Positions 52,835-62,018 of a stretch of DNA of 64,000 nucleotides are shown here, in pieces. Under the pieces are notes generated by a model. The model was given only the letters and a program-made list of their open reading frames with translations, did not search any database and was not told the DNA's origin. The stretch covers positions 1 to 64,000 of the forward strand of contig NZ_JBJHZZ010000011.1 of the NCBI RefSeq assembly GCF_045310675.1, given 5' to 3'. The stretch comes from Clostridium_AT stratigraminis. GTDB taxonomy: Bacteria; Bacillota; Clostridia; Clostridiales; Clostridiaceae. A program made the translations under genes and the position numbers. Position 1 is the stretch's first letter. The number at the start of each line of letters is the position of its first letter.

Positions 52835-52885
52835 GGAGCTCAAGGATTAAAAATCCTTGAGTGCAGAATAAGGAATACAAGGAGG
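52835..52885 (+). promoter_or_regulatory. GGAG-hairpin-GGAGG leader of prs
   Basis: GGAG (52835-52838) runs directly into a perfect 10-bp stem, CTCAAGGATT (52839-52848) with AATCCTTGAG (52852-52861), loop AAA. GTGCAGAATAAGGAATACAA (partly overlapping the stem's last base) follows, then GGAGG (52881-52885) and ATG 52892. Compared with the glmU and regulator copies, stem positions differ in pairs (CTCAAG/CTTGAG against CACAAG/CTTGTG). Confidence 0.75.
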
Positions 52886-52891
52886 ATACTT

Positions 52892-53851
52892 ATGATAACC
52901 CATGGCAAAGGTATAAAAATTTTTACTGGTAATTCTCATCCAAAGCTAGCAAAAGAAATAGCTGATATATTAGGTGCACCTGTAGGAGCAGCAAATGTTG
53001 GCACTTTTAGTGACGGAGAAATTTCTGTTGATATTAACGAAACTGTAAGAGGTGCTGATATTTTTGTTATTCAATCAACAAATGCTCCTGTAAATGACAA
53101 TTTAATGGAATTATTAATAATGATAGATGCCTTTAAAAGAGCGTCTGCAGGAAGAATTACAGCTGTTATTCCATACTATGGCTATGCTAGACAGGATAGA
53201 AAAGCTAAGGCAAGAGATCCAATTACTGCAAAACTAGTAGCAGATTTATTAACTGCAGCAGGTGCAAATAGAATACTGACAATGGATTTACATGCGCCTC
53301 AAATTCAAGGTTATTTTAATATCCCGGTAGACCATCTTCTAGGAGCTCCTATACTTTCAAAATATTTTATTAGTAAAGGCTTTGCTGATAGAGATGATGT
53401 CGTTGTTGTATCTCCAGATTTAGGCAGTGTAACAAGAGCTAGAAAATTTGCTGATAAGCTTCATGCACCAATAGCTATAATTGACAAGAGAAGACCAAAG
53501 GCTAATGTTTCCGAAATTATGAATGTAATTGGAGATATACAGGATAAAAATGTTATTCTTATTGATGATGTTATTGATACTGCAGGAACAATTTGTAATG
53601 CTGCAAATGCACTTAAGGATATGGGAGCTAAGGAAGTTTATGCCTGCTGTACACATTCAGTTCTGTCAGGACCTGCAATAGAGAGAATTGAAGCTTCAGC
53701 AATAAAAGAACTTACAATGCTTAATACTAATGATCTACCTGAGCACAGAAGATTATCTAAGTTTAATATACTTTCAGTTGGTTCAGTCTTTGCTGAAGCA
53801 ATAAAAAGAATTTATGAAGATATGCCAGTAAGTAAGCTTTTTGAAGAATAG
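52892..53851 (+). CDS. prs: Ribose-phosphate pyrophosphokinase (PRPP synthetase)
   Basis: Makes PRPP from ribose 5-phosphate and ATP for purines, pyrimidines, NAD, His and Trp. 319 aa. Motifs: GNSHPKLAKEIA, FSDGEISVDINE, YYGYARQDRKAKARDPITAKL (read in parts), MDLHAPQIQGYF and the PRPP loop VILIDDVIDTAGTI. Fits the purR/PRPP theme of the neighbourhood. Preceded by a hairpin leader. Confidence 0.97.
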   Translation: MITHGKGIKIFTGNSHPKLAKEIADILGAPVGAANVGTFSDGEISVDINETVRGADIFVIQSTNAPVNDNLMELLIMIDAFKRASAGRITAVIPYYGYARQDRKAKARDPITAKLVADLLTAAGANRILTMDLHAPQIQGYFNIPVDHLLGAPILSKYFISKGFADRDDVVVVSPDLGSVTRARKFADKLHAPIAIIDKRRPKANVSEIMNVIGDIQDKNVILIDDVIDTAGTICNAANALKDMGAKEVYACCTHSVLSGPAIERIEASAIKELTMLNTNDLPEHRRLSKFNILSVGSVFAEAIKRIYEDMPVSKLFEE

Positions 53852-53911
53852 GCTTAAGCTTCAATAGTTTAACTGAATTAATTAAAAAATACTTATAATT
53901 ATTAATAAATG

Positions 53912-54008
53912 AAGAATGATGAATTAGAAAGGAATTATAGTAAATAGTAATTCCATAAATGGTGATTTCCTTGGGAAAGACATCTATAATTTATCATTCT
54001 TTATTTTT
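53912..54008 (+). ncRNA. Three-way-junction fold after prs: structured RNA or elaborate terminator
   Basis: A 15-bp outer stem, 53912-53926 with 53987-54001 (one G-T pair), encloses two hairpins: GGAATTA/TAATTCC (53931-53937 with 53948-53954, 10-base loop) and TTTCC/GGAAA (53966-53970 with 53974-53978, loop TTG). A TATTTTTTT tract follows. It could be the prs terminator, a small RNA, or a palindromic repeat. No known RNA class is recognised. Confidence 0.55.
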
Positions 54009-54171
54009 TTACTTGTTAATTATTTCTTATTAGTAAATTATTTGTAACTTTTTAAAATATTCTATAAATTATTATATAATTTGTGATAAATTATATGTAT
54101 GATTATTGAGGAGATAGTGAGACTTAATAATATATATTTTTAATAAATAAGAAGCATATTAAAGGAATACA

Positions 54172-54266
54172 GGAGGCATAATGATTAATAATCATTACGT
54201 GCCCCAGAGAATAACAGGAGGCACAAGGATTAATAATCCTTGTGTACTACAGAGAACTACAGGAGG
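54172..54266 (+). promoter_or_regulatory. Tandem GGAGG-hairpin units before the OmpR-type regulator gene
   Basis: Two units in a row. Unit 1: GGAGG (54172-54176), arms CATAATGATTA (54177-54187) and TAATCATTACG (54189-54199). Unit 2: GGAGG (54217-54221), arms CACAAGGATTA (54222-54232) and TAATCCTTGTG (54234-54244), perfect. Then GGAGG (54262-54266) and ATG 54272. The unit period is 45 bases. Flanking words (CAGAGAA, ACAGGAGG) are shared between units and with glmU. Confidence 0.75.
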
Positions 54267-54271
54267 GTATT

Positions 54272-54958
54272 ATGGAAGGAACAATTGGTAAAGTTTTAAT
54301 AGTCGATGATGATGAAAACATATGTGAAGTAATTAAAATGTATCTAGAAAGTGCAGGATATTCTACTAGGCTTTGTCATGATGGAAAGGATGCCTTAGAT
54401 GCGTTTTCAGAATATAGACCGGATTTAGTACTTTTAGATATTATGCTTCCACATATAGATGGAATAGATGTTTTAAAGTGGATTAGAAAAGAAAACGAAA
54501 CACCAGTAGTAATGCTTACAGCAAAAGGAGAGACTTTTGACAAGGTATTAGGACTTGAACTTGGTGCTGATGATTATATAGTGAAGCCCTTTGAACCAAA
54601 GGAACTCCTTGCAAGAGTGAAGGCAGTACTTAGAAGATACAATGTGGAAAGTGTGAACAAAGAGGTTATAAGCTTCGATGATTTAGTTATAGATATAAAT
54701 TCCTATACAGTAATATATAATGGACAGGAAATTAAAATGCCTCCAAAGGAGTTTGAACTTTTATATTATCTTTCCAATAATAAAAACAGGGTATTTACTA
54801 GGGAACAGCTTTTATGCGAGGTGTGGGGCTATGATTATCCCGGTGATTCAAGAACGGTAGATGTACATGTTAAAAGATTAAGAGAAAAAATACCTGGAGG
54901 AACTAATTGGCAGATAGAAACTGTTTGGGGAGTAGGTTATAAATTTGAGGTGAAATAG
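54272..54958 (+). CDS. OmpR/PhoB-family response regulator
   Basis: 228 aa from ATG 54272. Receiver domain (1-125): acidic pair in LIVDDDENICEV, phospho-acceptor Asp in DLVLLDIMLP, Thr in VVMLTAKGE, Lys in YIVKPFEPKE. Winged-helix output domain (about 135-228): FELLYYLSNNKNRVFTREQLL, SRTVDVHVKRLREKI, IETVWGVGYKF. The frame opens at 54242 inside the hairpin leader, giving a spurious MYYRELQEGI that resembles glmU's spurious extension because the leaders are related. The kinase gene begins at the next base after the stop. Confidence 0.94.
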   Translation: MEGTIGKVLIVDDDENICEVIKMYLESAGYSTRLCHDGKDALDAFSEYRPDLVLLDIMLPHIDGIDVLKWIRKENETPVVMLTAKGETFDKVLGLELGADDYIVKPFEPKELLARVKAVLRRYNVESVNKEVISFDDLVIDINSYTVIYNGQEIKMPPKEFELLYYLSNNKNRVFTREQLLCEVWGYDYPGDSRTVDVHVKRLREKIPGGTNWQIETVWGVGYKFEVK

Positions 54959-56392
54959 ATGGGGCTTAAATTAAGAAAAGGGTTGTTTTCTAAGATGATA
55001 GCTACATATTTTTTGATTGTAGCATTTAGCTTCATTATTATAGCTACCTTTTTATCAGTATGGTTTCAAAATTACTATTTTTCTCAAAGAAGACATCAGC
55101 TTCAAAAGGAATCCTTATTGATAAAACCATTTGCAATAGACTATATAAAATATACAGGAAGATATTCGGAAGATGATAGAAAGCAAGCCTTAAAAGTTTT
55201 AAGCAGTTATTCTAGTGCTGATATATGGCTTGTTGATAGTATTGGCTATGTTTATTCTGTATCAGATGATAAATTTAATAATTTAAAAGGGAGGCAGGTC
55301 CTTTCCAGCGGGCTTGATGAATTAAGAGCCGGAAAGGTCTATGAAAGACAAGGTACCTTTGAAAATATAATATCAAATCAATCCCATATTTATGCCATAC
55401 CTGTACTAGATGAAAATAACGCCTTTTGTGGTGCAATAATTATGATAACTCCTCTTAGTGAAATAAATAATCCTTTAAAAGATGTTTATAGAATTATCTG
55501 GATTACTGCAGTTTTTGCCATAATAATTTCATCCTTTATTATTTATTACTTTTCTGAAAGAATAATTATTAGGCCTCTAGCAGAAATAAATTCTGTGGCT
55601 AAAAAAATATCTAAGGGTGATGTTGAAAAAAGGGTAAAACTAAATTCAAACGATGAAATTGGTGAACTAACGGAATCCTTTAATTTTATGGCAGATAACC
55701 TTGAGAAGGTGGAAAAGGCAAGGCGGGATTTTATTTCAAATGTATCTCATGAGATTAGATCGCCAATAACTTCTATTAAGGGTTTTATTAGCGGAATATT
55801 AGATGGCGTAATACCAAAGGATAAGGAAAATTATTATCTATCCATTGCCTATGAAGAAATTCAAAGACTTACTAGGCTTGTAAATGATTTGCTGGATCTA
55901 TCAGCTATTGAGGCAGGACAATTTAAACTGAGAATTAATGAACTTGATATAAATGAAATAATAAGGCTTACTGTTATAAAATTTGAAACTAGGATAAAAG
56001 AAAAGAAATTAAAGGTTGATGTATGTTTTAATCAGGAGCATCAATATGTAGCTGGGGACAGAGACAGGTTAATTCAGGTTATAACTAACCTACTTGACAA
56101 TGCAATAAAGTATGTAAATGATGGCGGAAACATATCCATATATACAAAGATTAAAGGTGAAAAAGTACTTATTTCAGTATTTAATGACGGACCGACAATT
56201 TCCAAGGAAGATTTATCACATATATGGGATAGATTCTATAAGGCTGACAAATCAAGGACTTCAAAGGTTAGTACAGGACTTGGGCTTCCAATTGTGAGAA
56301 ATATCTTAACCCAGCATGGAGAAGATATTTGGGTTGAGAATAAAGAAGGAGAAGGCGTTACCTTTACCTTTACACTAAAAAGGATTAAATAA
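54959..56392 (+). CDS. Sensor histidine kinase, partner of the OmpR-type regulator
   Basis: 477 aa. Helix 1 is about residues 13-35, an extracellular sensor about 36-170, helix 2 about 173-195, HAMP about 197-248. The HisKA box is DFISNVSHEIRSPITSIKGF; the ATPase domain has VITNLLDNAIKYV, FNDGP and STGLGLPIVRNIL. GAGGTG inside the end of the regulator gene serves ATG 54959. With HtrA directly after it, the system resembles envelope-stress modules such as CiaRH-HtrA or the WalRK-like group. Confidence 0.93.
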   Translation: MGLKLRKGLFSKMIATYFLIVAFSFIIIATFLSVWFQNYYFSQRRHQLQKESLLIKPFAIDYIKYTGRYSEDDRKQALKVLSSYSSADIWLVDSIGYVYSVSDDKFNNLKGRQVLSSGLDELRAGKVYERQGTFENIISNQSHIYAIPVLDENNAFCGAIIMITPLSEINNPLKDVYRIIWITAVFAIIISSFIIYYFSERIIIRPLAEINSVAKKISKGDVEKRVKLNSNDEIGELTESFNFMADNLEKVEKARRDFISNVSHEIRSPITSIKGFISGILDGVIPKDKENYYLSIAYEEIQRLTRLVNDLLDLSAIEAGQFKLRINELDINEIIRLTVIKFETRIKEKKLKVDVCFNQEHQYVAGDRDRLIQVITNLLDNAIKYVNDGGNISIYTKIKGEKVLISVFNDGPTISKEDLSHIWDRFYKADKSRTSKVSTGLGLPIVRNILTQHGEDIWVENKEGEGVTFTFTLKRIK

Positions 56393-56483
56393 TAAATAAC
56401 AAATTGTTCATAGCTTTGTAAAGATATATTTATATAATTAAATAAGTTATAATAATTGAGAATGTGAATTCGGAGGGACTTAG

Positions 56484-57722
56484 ATGGAAAACAACGAGCC
56501 TAAGAGCTACAAAACCGCATCTTGGGAGCAGGTAAGTCATGAAGGGCATCATTATGATGGGGCTGAAATAAAGTTTAGAAGTAACAAAACCAGCAAGGTA
56601 AAATACTTTTTAAAAGGTGTAGCTTTTATACTTATAGCATCAGTTTCTGGTGGTGTAACAGCAGCTTATTTAATTAATTATAAGTATTCAACTTATCCCA
56701 TAAACTATGTAACCAACAATCCTTCCCTGATAGAGCAAAATACTCCTACAGCAGACCTTCCAAAGAATTCAATTACCAAGGTTGCAGAAGCAGTTGGCCC
56801 AACTGTAGTTGGTATAAGTAATAAAAACGAAACCTTTTTTGGAGAGAGAACAAGTGGTAGCGGTTCTGGAATAATATTTGATCCTAATGGTTATATAGTT
56901 ACTAATTATCATGTAATTGAAGGGGCTGAAAAGCTTACAGTTAAGCTAGTAAGTTCAAATAGGACTTTTGATGCAAAATATATTGGCGGAGATATAAATA
57001 GAGATATTGCAGTTATAAAGATTGATGCTAAAGGTCTTCCTGTAGCAAGGTTTGGAGATTCTTCTAAGGTAAAGGTAGGGGATGTATCTGTAGCCATCGG
57101 AAATCCTCTTGGAGACGAATTTGCAGGTAGTGTAACAGCAGGGATAATAAGTGCTGTAAACAGAAAAATTAAAGTGCAAGATCAGAGTACTGGCAGAACA
57201 ACTAATTACACAGTATTTCAGACAGATGCAGCTATTAATCCAGGTAATAGCGGTGGAGCCTTATGTAATGAAGCCGGTGAAATAATAGGTATAAACAGCT
57301 TAAAACTAGGTGCAAGCTCCAATGTTGAAGGAATGGGCTTTGCTATAACAATTAATGAAGCTAAAACAGTAGTTGATAAAATTATGAAAGGTGAAAACTT
57401 AAAAGTCACTCCAAATACTGAGCCAACCGTTAATCCCAGCGATATTAACAAGGCAGGGATTATAGTAAGCAATGCAGTTCCAGAACAAAAAAATGGGGTT
57501 ACAGGTGCCTATATTGAAGATGTTGATCCTAATATGGGGGCTGGAAAGGCAGGAATTAGACCTTCAGATATTATAACAGAAATAGATAAGGTTAAGATAA
57601 CTACAGGAGATGATCTTATGAAGGTCTTGAAGAATCATAAAACAGGCGACATAATTAACTGTAGTATTTGGAGAAATGGGAAAACGCTTCAATTTAAGGT
57701 TACACTTTCAGAGAATAAATAA
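56484..57722 (+). CDS. htrA: HtrA-like serine protease (S1C, PDZ)
   Basis: Membrane-anchored quality-control protease, 412 aa. A cytoplasmic N-terminus, one transmembrane helix (about 42-64), a linker, a trypsin-like domain with H143 (NYHVIEG), D174 (INRDIAVIKI) and S256 (NPGNSGGAL), and one PDZ domain (about 318-405, GAGKAGIRPSDIITEIDKVKI). It acts outside the membrane on misfolded proteins. Its location after the two-component pair suggests it is a target or part of that operon. Confidence 0.93.
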   Translation: MENNEPKSYKTASWEQVSHEGHHYDGAEIKFRSNKTSKVKYFLKGVAFILIASVSGGVTAAYLINYKYSTYPINYVTNNPSLIEQNTPTADLPKNSITKVAEAVGPTVVGISNKNETFFGERTSGSGSGIIFDPNGYIVTNYHVIEGAEKLTVKLVSSNRTFDAKYIGGDINRDIAVIKIDAKGLPVARFGDSSKVKVGDVSVAIGNPLGDEFAGSVTAGIISAVNRKIKVQDQSTGRTTNYTVFQTDAAINPGNSGGALCNEAGEIIGINSLKLGASSNVEGMGFAITINEAKTVVDKIMKGENLKVTPNTEPTVNPSDINKAGIIVSNAVPEQKNGVTGAYIEDVDPNMGAGKAGIRPSDIITEIDKVKITTGDDLMKVLKNHKTGDIINCSIWRNGKTLQFKVTLSENK

Positions 57723-57748
57723 GGGGCTTTATTAGCCTCTTTATTATT
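57721..57748 (+). terminator. Terminator of htrA
   Basis: Stem AAGGGGCT (57721-57728) with AGCCTCTT (57734-57741), one wobble pair, then T-rich. It starts inside the htrA stop codon. Confidence 0.75.
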
Positions 57749-57803
57749 TTTATGCTTTCGAGTAAAATAATACTATGTCACAAAATAAATGAGGTGTATT
57801 TAG

Positions 57804-58379
57804 ATGTACTTAATAGTTGGGCTCGGGAATCCCGGTATAGAATATAGTCATACAAGGCATAACGTAGGCTTTGATGTTATAGATTTATTGGCAGAGAAGT
57901 ATAATATAAAGATTAATAGGATAAAATTTAAAGGAAGCATTGGTGAAGGAAGTATTTCAGGAGAAAAAGTAATCCTCTTAAAGCCCTCTACTTTTATGAA
58001 CTTAAGCGGTGAAAGTGTCATTGAAGCTTCTAATTTTTATAAAATTCCAAAGGAAAATATTATAGTTTTATATGACGATATAAGTCTTGAGGTAGGAAGA
58101 CTTCGAGTTAGGCCAGATGGCAGTGCAGGGGGACATAATGGAATAAAGAACATTATCCAGCATTTATCTTCAGAGATATTTCCTCGAGTAAAAGTTGGAG
58201 TAGGGCAGCCTAAGGGGGACTTGGTTAGACATGTTTTAGGAAGTTTCTCCAAGGAAGAAAGAGAAGTTTTAAGTAAGGTTTTCCAAAATGCAGCTCTAGC
58301 TGCAGTAACGATTATCAGTGACGGGATAACTGAGGCGATGAACAAATACAATGGAATTGACACTACTAATTCCATATAA
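57804..58379 (+). CDS. pth: Peptidyl-tRNA hydrolase
   Basis: Frees tRNA from peptidyl-tRNA that dropped off ribosomes. 191 aa. Motifs: VGLGNPGIEYSHTRHNVGF with the catalytic His, KPSTFMNLSGESV, VLYDDISLEVGRLRVRPDGSAGGHNGIKNI (read in parts). Full length. ATG 57804 follows GAGGTG. Leads into mfd, the standard order. Confidence 0.96.
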   Translation: MYLIVGLGNPGIEYSHTRHNVGFDVIDLLAEKYNIKINRIKFKGSIGEGSISGEKVILLKPSTFMNLSGESVIEASNFYKIPKENIIVLYDDISLEVGRLRVRPDGSAGGHNGIKNIIQHLSSEIFPRVKVGVGQPKGDLVRHVLGSFSKEEREVLSKVFQNAALAAVTIISDGITEAMNKYNGIDTTNSI

Positions 58380-58380
58380 T

Positions 58381-58430
58381 GAGGTTTTCCCATAGGAAAA
58401 ACTTTCGCAATTCATAATTCATATCGAGGT
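58381..58430 (+). promoter_or_regulatory. GAGG-hairpin-GAGG leader of mfd
   Basis: GAGG (58381-58384, just after the pth stop) touches the stem TTTTCC (58385-58390) with GGAAAA (58395-58400), loop CATA. A spacer with AATTCATAATTCAT follows, then GAGGTG (58426-58431) and ATG 58437. The same order as at glmU and prs, with an unrelated stem sequence. Confidence 0.6.
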
Positions 58431-58436
58431 GTTACA

Positions 58437-61400
58437 ATGCGTTTAAAGGGCTTAATACAGCCTTTAAAGGACAGTAGGGAATTTAAAGAAATAATTAATG
58501 CAATAGAAAAGCACAGGTACCCAATTGGCGTATTTGGGCTTTCTGAGTCTGCACGAAGTTATTTAATAGATGGAGTATATGAAGAATTAGACAAACCACT
58601 GCTTATATTAACTCATAATGATGTGGAAGCTAAGAATATATATGAAGATTTAAACCTTTATCTTCCTAATGTCTTTTATTTTCCAACTAAAGAGGTAGTG
58701 TTTTATAATATTGATGCTATCTCTGGTGATTTAAGATGGGAAAGGCTTAAAGTTTTAAGAGAAATGAGTAAAAAGGGTAAGAAAGTTATTGTTGCCTCCA
58801 TAGAATCTTTGGCACAAAAATATATACCCTATAATTTATATAAAGAATATACTTTTAAGTTTAAAGTAGGAGATACCATAAATTTAGAAGAGCTAAATGA
58901 AAAACTTATACAATGCGGTTATGAAAGAATGGATGTAGTGGAAGCTAAAGGACAATTTTCACTAAGAGGAGGTATAATGGATATCTTCTCTCCACTCTCT
59001 ATTATTCCCTATAGAATAGAGTTATTTGGGGATGAAATAGATTCTATAAGAAGTTTTAACACTGAATCACAAAGAAGCATTGAAAAAGTAAAGGAAATGG
59101 AGATTTTTCCTGCAAAAGAACTGATTTTAGAAAGAGATAACATTAAAGCTGCAGTTAGCTCAATAGAACATGACTTAAATACCATGTTAAGCTCCTTAAA
59201 GCAAAAAAAGAACAAGGAAGCTGTAGAGAAATTAAACTCTACGATTAAAAATAATCTTGAAGCCTTAAAGGAGAAGTGGAACTTTGAAACTATAGACAGC
59301 TTTTTACCTTATTTTTATAACAGCAATTCTACACTTTTGGATTTTATTAAGGATGGATATATCTTCATTGATGATACTCAAAGATGTAAGGGCAAATTGG
59401 ATAGTGTATATTTCGAATTCGAAGAAAACTATAAAAATTTTTTATCCCTTGGAAGTATCCTTCCTGGTCAAGCTAATTTACTTATAGAAAAAGATGAGCT
59501 TTTAGAAAGACTTAATGGTAGTAATGTAATTACCTTAAGTGCTATCCCAAAGTCCACCACTATGCTTGCTCCTAGAGCTATTGTAAGCTTTAAACAAATA
59601 ACATTGCACAATTACCATGGACAGTTAGATTTATTAATTGAGGACATAAAGGATAAAAAGGCAAGAGGCTTTAAAACCTTAATACTATCAGGTACAAGAC
59701 CAAGGGGAGAAAGACTTGTAACAACTTTAAGAGATAGAGGGATAGAAAGCAGCTATAGTGATGTATTAAATGAAATTAGCAATGGACAAGTGGCTATAAC
59801 CTTTGGTAACCAGCTAAGAGGTTTTGAATATCCGGATTTAAAGATTTGTGTCATCTCAGATAAGGAAGTATTTGGAGAGGCTAAAAGGAAGCAGGCATCG
59901 AAATTAAAAAAAGGTGTAGGTAAAATAAAGAGCTTCACAGAACTAAAAGTAGGGGATTATGTTGTTCACACGAATCATGGAATTGGAGTATATAGAGGTA
60001 TAAAACAACTGGAACTCAATGGACACAAGAAGGACTATCTGCAGCTTAGCTATGAATCAGGAGACATGCTTTATGTGCCAGTAGATCAGTTAGACCTTGT
60101 ACAAAAGTACATTGGCCAAGAAGGTAAGGCTCCTAAAATAAATAAATTAGGCGGAAGTGAATGGGCAAAAGCTAAAACTAAGGTTAAAAGATCCATTGAA
60201 GAAATTGCAGAGGATTTAGTTAAGCTCTATGCAATGCGTGCAACTTTAAAAGGTCACAGTTTCACAAAGGATACTATTTGGCAAAAACAATTTGAAGATG
60301 AGTTTCCCTACGATGAGACACCTGATCAATTAACAACCATAGAAGACATTAAAAAGGACATGGAAAATGATAAACCTATGGATAGGCTTCTTTGCGGAGA
60401 CGTAGGTTATGGAAAGACAGAAGTAGCTGTTCGTGCAGCCTTCAAGGCAGTTATGGATGGGAAACAGGTAGCATTTCTAGTACCTACAACTATACTTGCA
60501 GAGCAGCACTATAATAATTTAGTACAAAGGCTCTCTGATTTTCCTGTTAAAGTTGATATGATAAGCAGATTTAGAACACCTGCAAAGCAAAAAAGTACAC
60601 TTAAGGCAGTTAAAGATGGCAGCATCGATGTACTGATAGGTACTCATAAGCTATTGCAAAAAGATATACAATTTAAAGATTTAGGACTTTTAATAGTAGA
60701 TGAGGAGCAAAGATTTGGAGTTACACATAAAGAAAGACTTAAAGAATTTAAAAAGAATATAGATGTGTTAACCTTATCAGCAACTCCTATTCCAAGAACC
60801 CTTCACATGTCTTTAGTTGGAGTACGAGATATAAGTGTTATTGAAACACCTCCAGAGGAAAGATACCCTATACAGACCTATGTTGTAGAATTTAATGACC
60901 AATTAATAAGAGATGCTATAATGAGGGAAATTAACAGAGGTGGGCAGGTATATTTTGTTTATAACAGGGTAGAAACTATTAGAGACATGGCTTCATATAT
61001 TCAAAAGCTTGTACCTGAAGCCAGGGTAGCAGTTGGTCATGGCCAGATGAGTGAAAGAGAGCTTGAGAATGTAATAATAGGTTTTGTAAAAAATGAGTAT
61101 GATATTTTAGTTTCAACTACAATAATTGAAACAGGAATGGACATTCCTAATGTAAATACTATTATTATTAATGATGCTGATAAAATGGGGCTGTCTCAGT
61201 TATATCAGTTAAGAGGAAGAGTTGGCCGCTCTAATAGAATAGCTTATGCCTATTTAACCTATAAAAAGGATAAAATACTAACTGAGGTAGCTGAAAAGAG
61301 GCTTAAGGCAATTAAGGAATTTACAGAGCTTGGTTCTGGCTTTAAAATAGCAATGAAGGACCTAGAAATTAGAGGAGCTGGAAACATGATGGGTTCTGCT

Positions 61401-61955
61401 CAGCATGGACACATGGCTGCAATAGGTTATGATCTTTACTGCAGAATGCTTGAGGATATGGTTAAGCTTATTAAGGGAGAAATTGAAAAGGAACCTATTG
61501 AAACAACAGTGGAACTTAAGGTAGATGCCTATATACCAAGTACTTATATTAGTGACGAGATGCAAAAGATTGAAGTATATAAGAAGATAGCAGCAATAAA
61601 TTCCGAAGATGATAGGCTAGAAATTGAAGAGGAGTTAATAGATAGATTTTCGGATATTCCTGACTCAGTAGTAAACCTAATTAATATAGCTTATATAAGA
61701 AGTATAGGTAAACAGCTTGGAATAGAAGAGATTAAAGAAAGAAATGAAGAATTTTTATTTAAATTTGATAGTGAGGATTATATTACTGATAGCCTTATTA
61801 AGGCTATTATGGATAATCATAAAAAGAATGTTTCCTTTAAAAAAGATAAGAAGCCTATTTTGGTCTATAAATTAAAGGAGGTAAAGAAAGAAGAAATAAT
61901 ACAAAAGTTGATACAAATTATGGAAAATATTAAAGCAAGTGTTGCAATAAAGTAA
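58437..61955 (+). CDS. mfd: Transcription-repair coupling factor Mfd
   Basis: Removes stalled RNA polymerase and recruits UvrA. 1172 aa, full length. The UvrB-like N-terminal modules cover about 1-350, the RNA-polymerase-interacting domain (KVGDYVVHTNHGIGVYRGI) about 500-560, and the RecG-like translocase about 600-960, with Walker A GDVGYGKTEVA near 655 and the DEEQ box DEEQRFGV near 756. The C-terminal regulatory TRCF domain runs to the end. A hairpin leader precedes it. Confidence 0.97.
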   Translation: MRLKGLIQPLKDSREFKEIINAIEKHRYPIGVFGLSESARSYLIDGVYEELDKPLLILTHNDVEAKNIYEDLNLYLPNVFYFPTKEVVFYNIDAISGDLRWERLKVLREMSKKGKKVIVASIESLAQKYIPYNLYKEYTFKFKVGDTINLEELNEKLIQCGYERMDVVEAKGQFSLRGGIMDIFSPLSIIPYRIELFGDEIDSIRSFNTESQRSIEKVKEMEIFPAKELILERDNIKAAVSSIEHDLNTMLSSLKQKKNKEAVEKLNSTIKNNLEALKEKWNFETIDSFLPYFYNSNSTLLDFIKDGYIFIDDTQRCKGKLDSVYFEFEENYKNFLSLGSILPGQANLLIEKDELLERLNGSNVITLSAIPKSTTMLAPRAIVSFKQITLHNYHGQLDLLIEDIKDKKARGFKTLILSGTRPRGERLVTTLRDRGIESSYSDVLNEISNGQVAITFGNQLRGFEYPDLKICVISDKEVFGEAKRKQASKLKKGVGKIKSFTELKVGDYVVHTNHGIGVYRGIKQLELNGHKKDYLQLSYESGDMLYVPVDQLDLVQKYIGQEGKAPKINKLGGSEWAKAKTKVKRSIEEIAEDLVKLYAMRATLKGHSFTKDTIWQKQFEDEFPYDETPDQLTTIEDIKKDMENDKPMDRLLCGDVGYGKTEVAVRAAFKAVMDGKQVAFLVPTTILAEQHYNNLVQRLSDFPVKVDMISRFRTPAKQKSTLKAVKDGSIDVLIGTHKLLQKDIQFKDLGLLIVDEEQRFGVTHKERLKEFKKNIDVLTLSATPIPRTLHMSLVGVRDISVIETPPEERYPIQTYVVEFNDQLIRDAIMREINRGGQVYFVYNRVETIRDMASYIQKLVPEARVAVGHGQMSERELENVIIGFVKNEYDILVSTTIIETGMDIPNVNTIIINDADKMGLSQLYQLRGRVGRSNRIAYAYLTYKKDKILTEVAEKRLKAIKEFTELGSGFKIAMKDLEIRGAGNMMGSAQHGHMAAIGYDLYCRMLEDMVKLIKGEIEKEPIETTVELKVDAYIPSTYISDEMQKIEVYKKIAAINSEDDRLEIEEELIDRFSDIPDSVVNLINIAYIRSIGKQLGIEEIKERNEEFLFKFDSEDYITDSLIKAIMDNHKKNVSFKKDKKPILVYKLKEVKKEEIIQKLIQIMENIKASVAIK

Positions 61956-62018
61956 TATTGTGTTAAAATTAATCTATGTGTATCAGAATCTATTAATAAA
62001 AAGAGCGGGGGAATTAGA

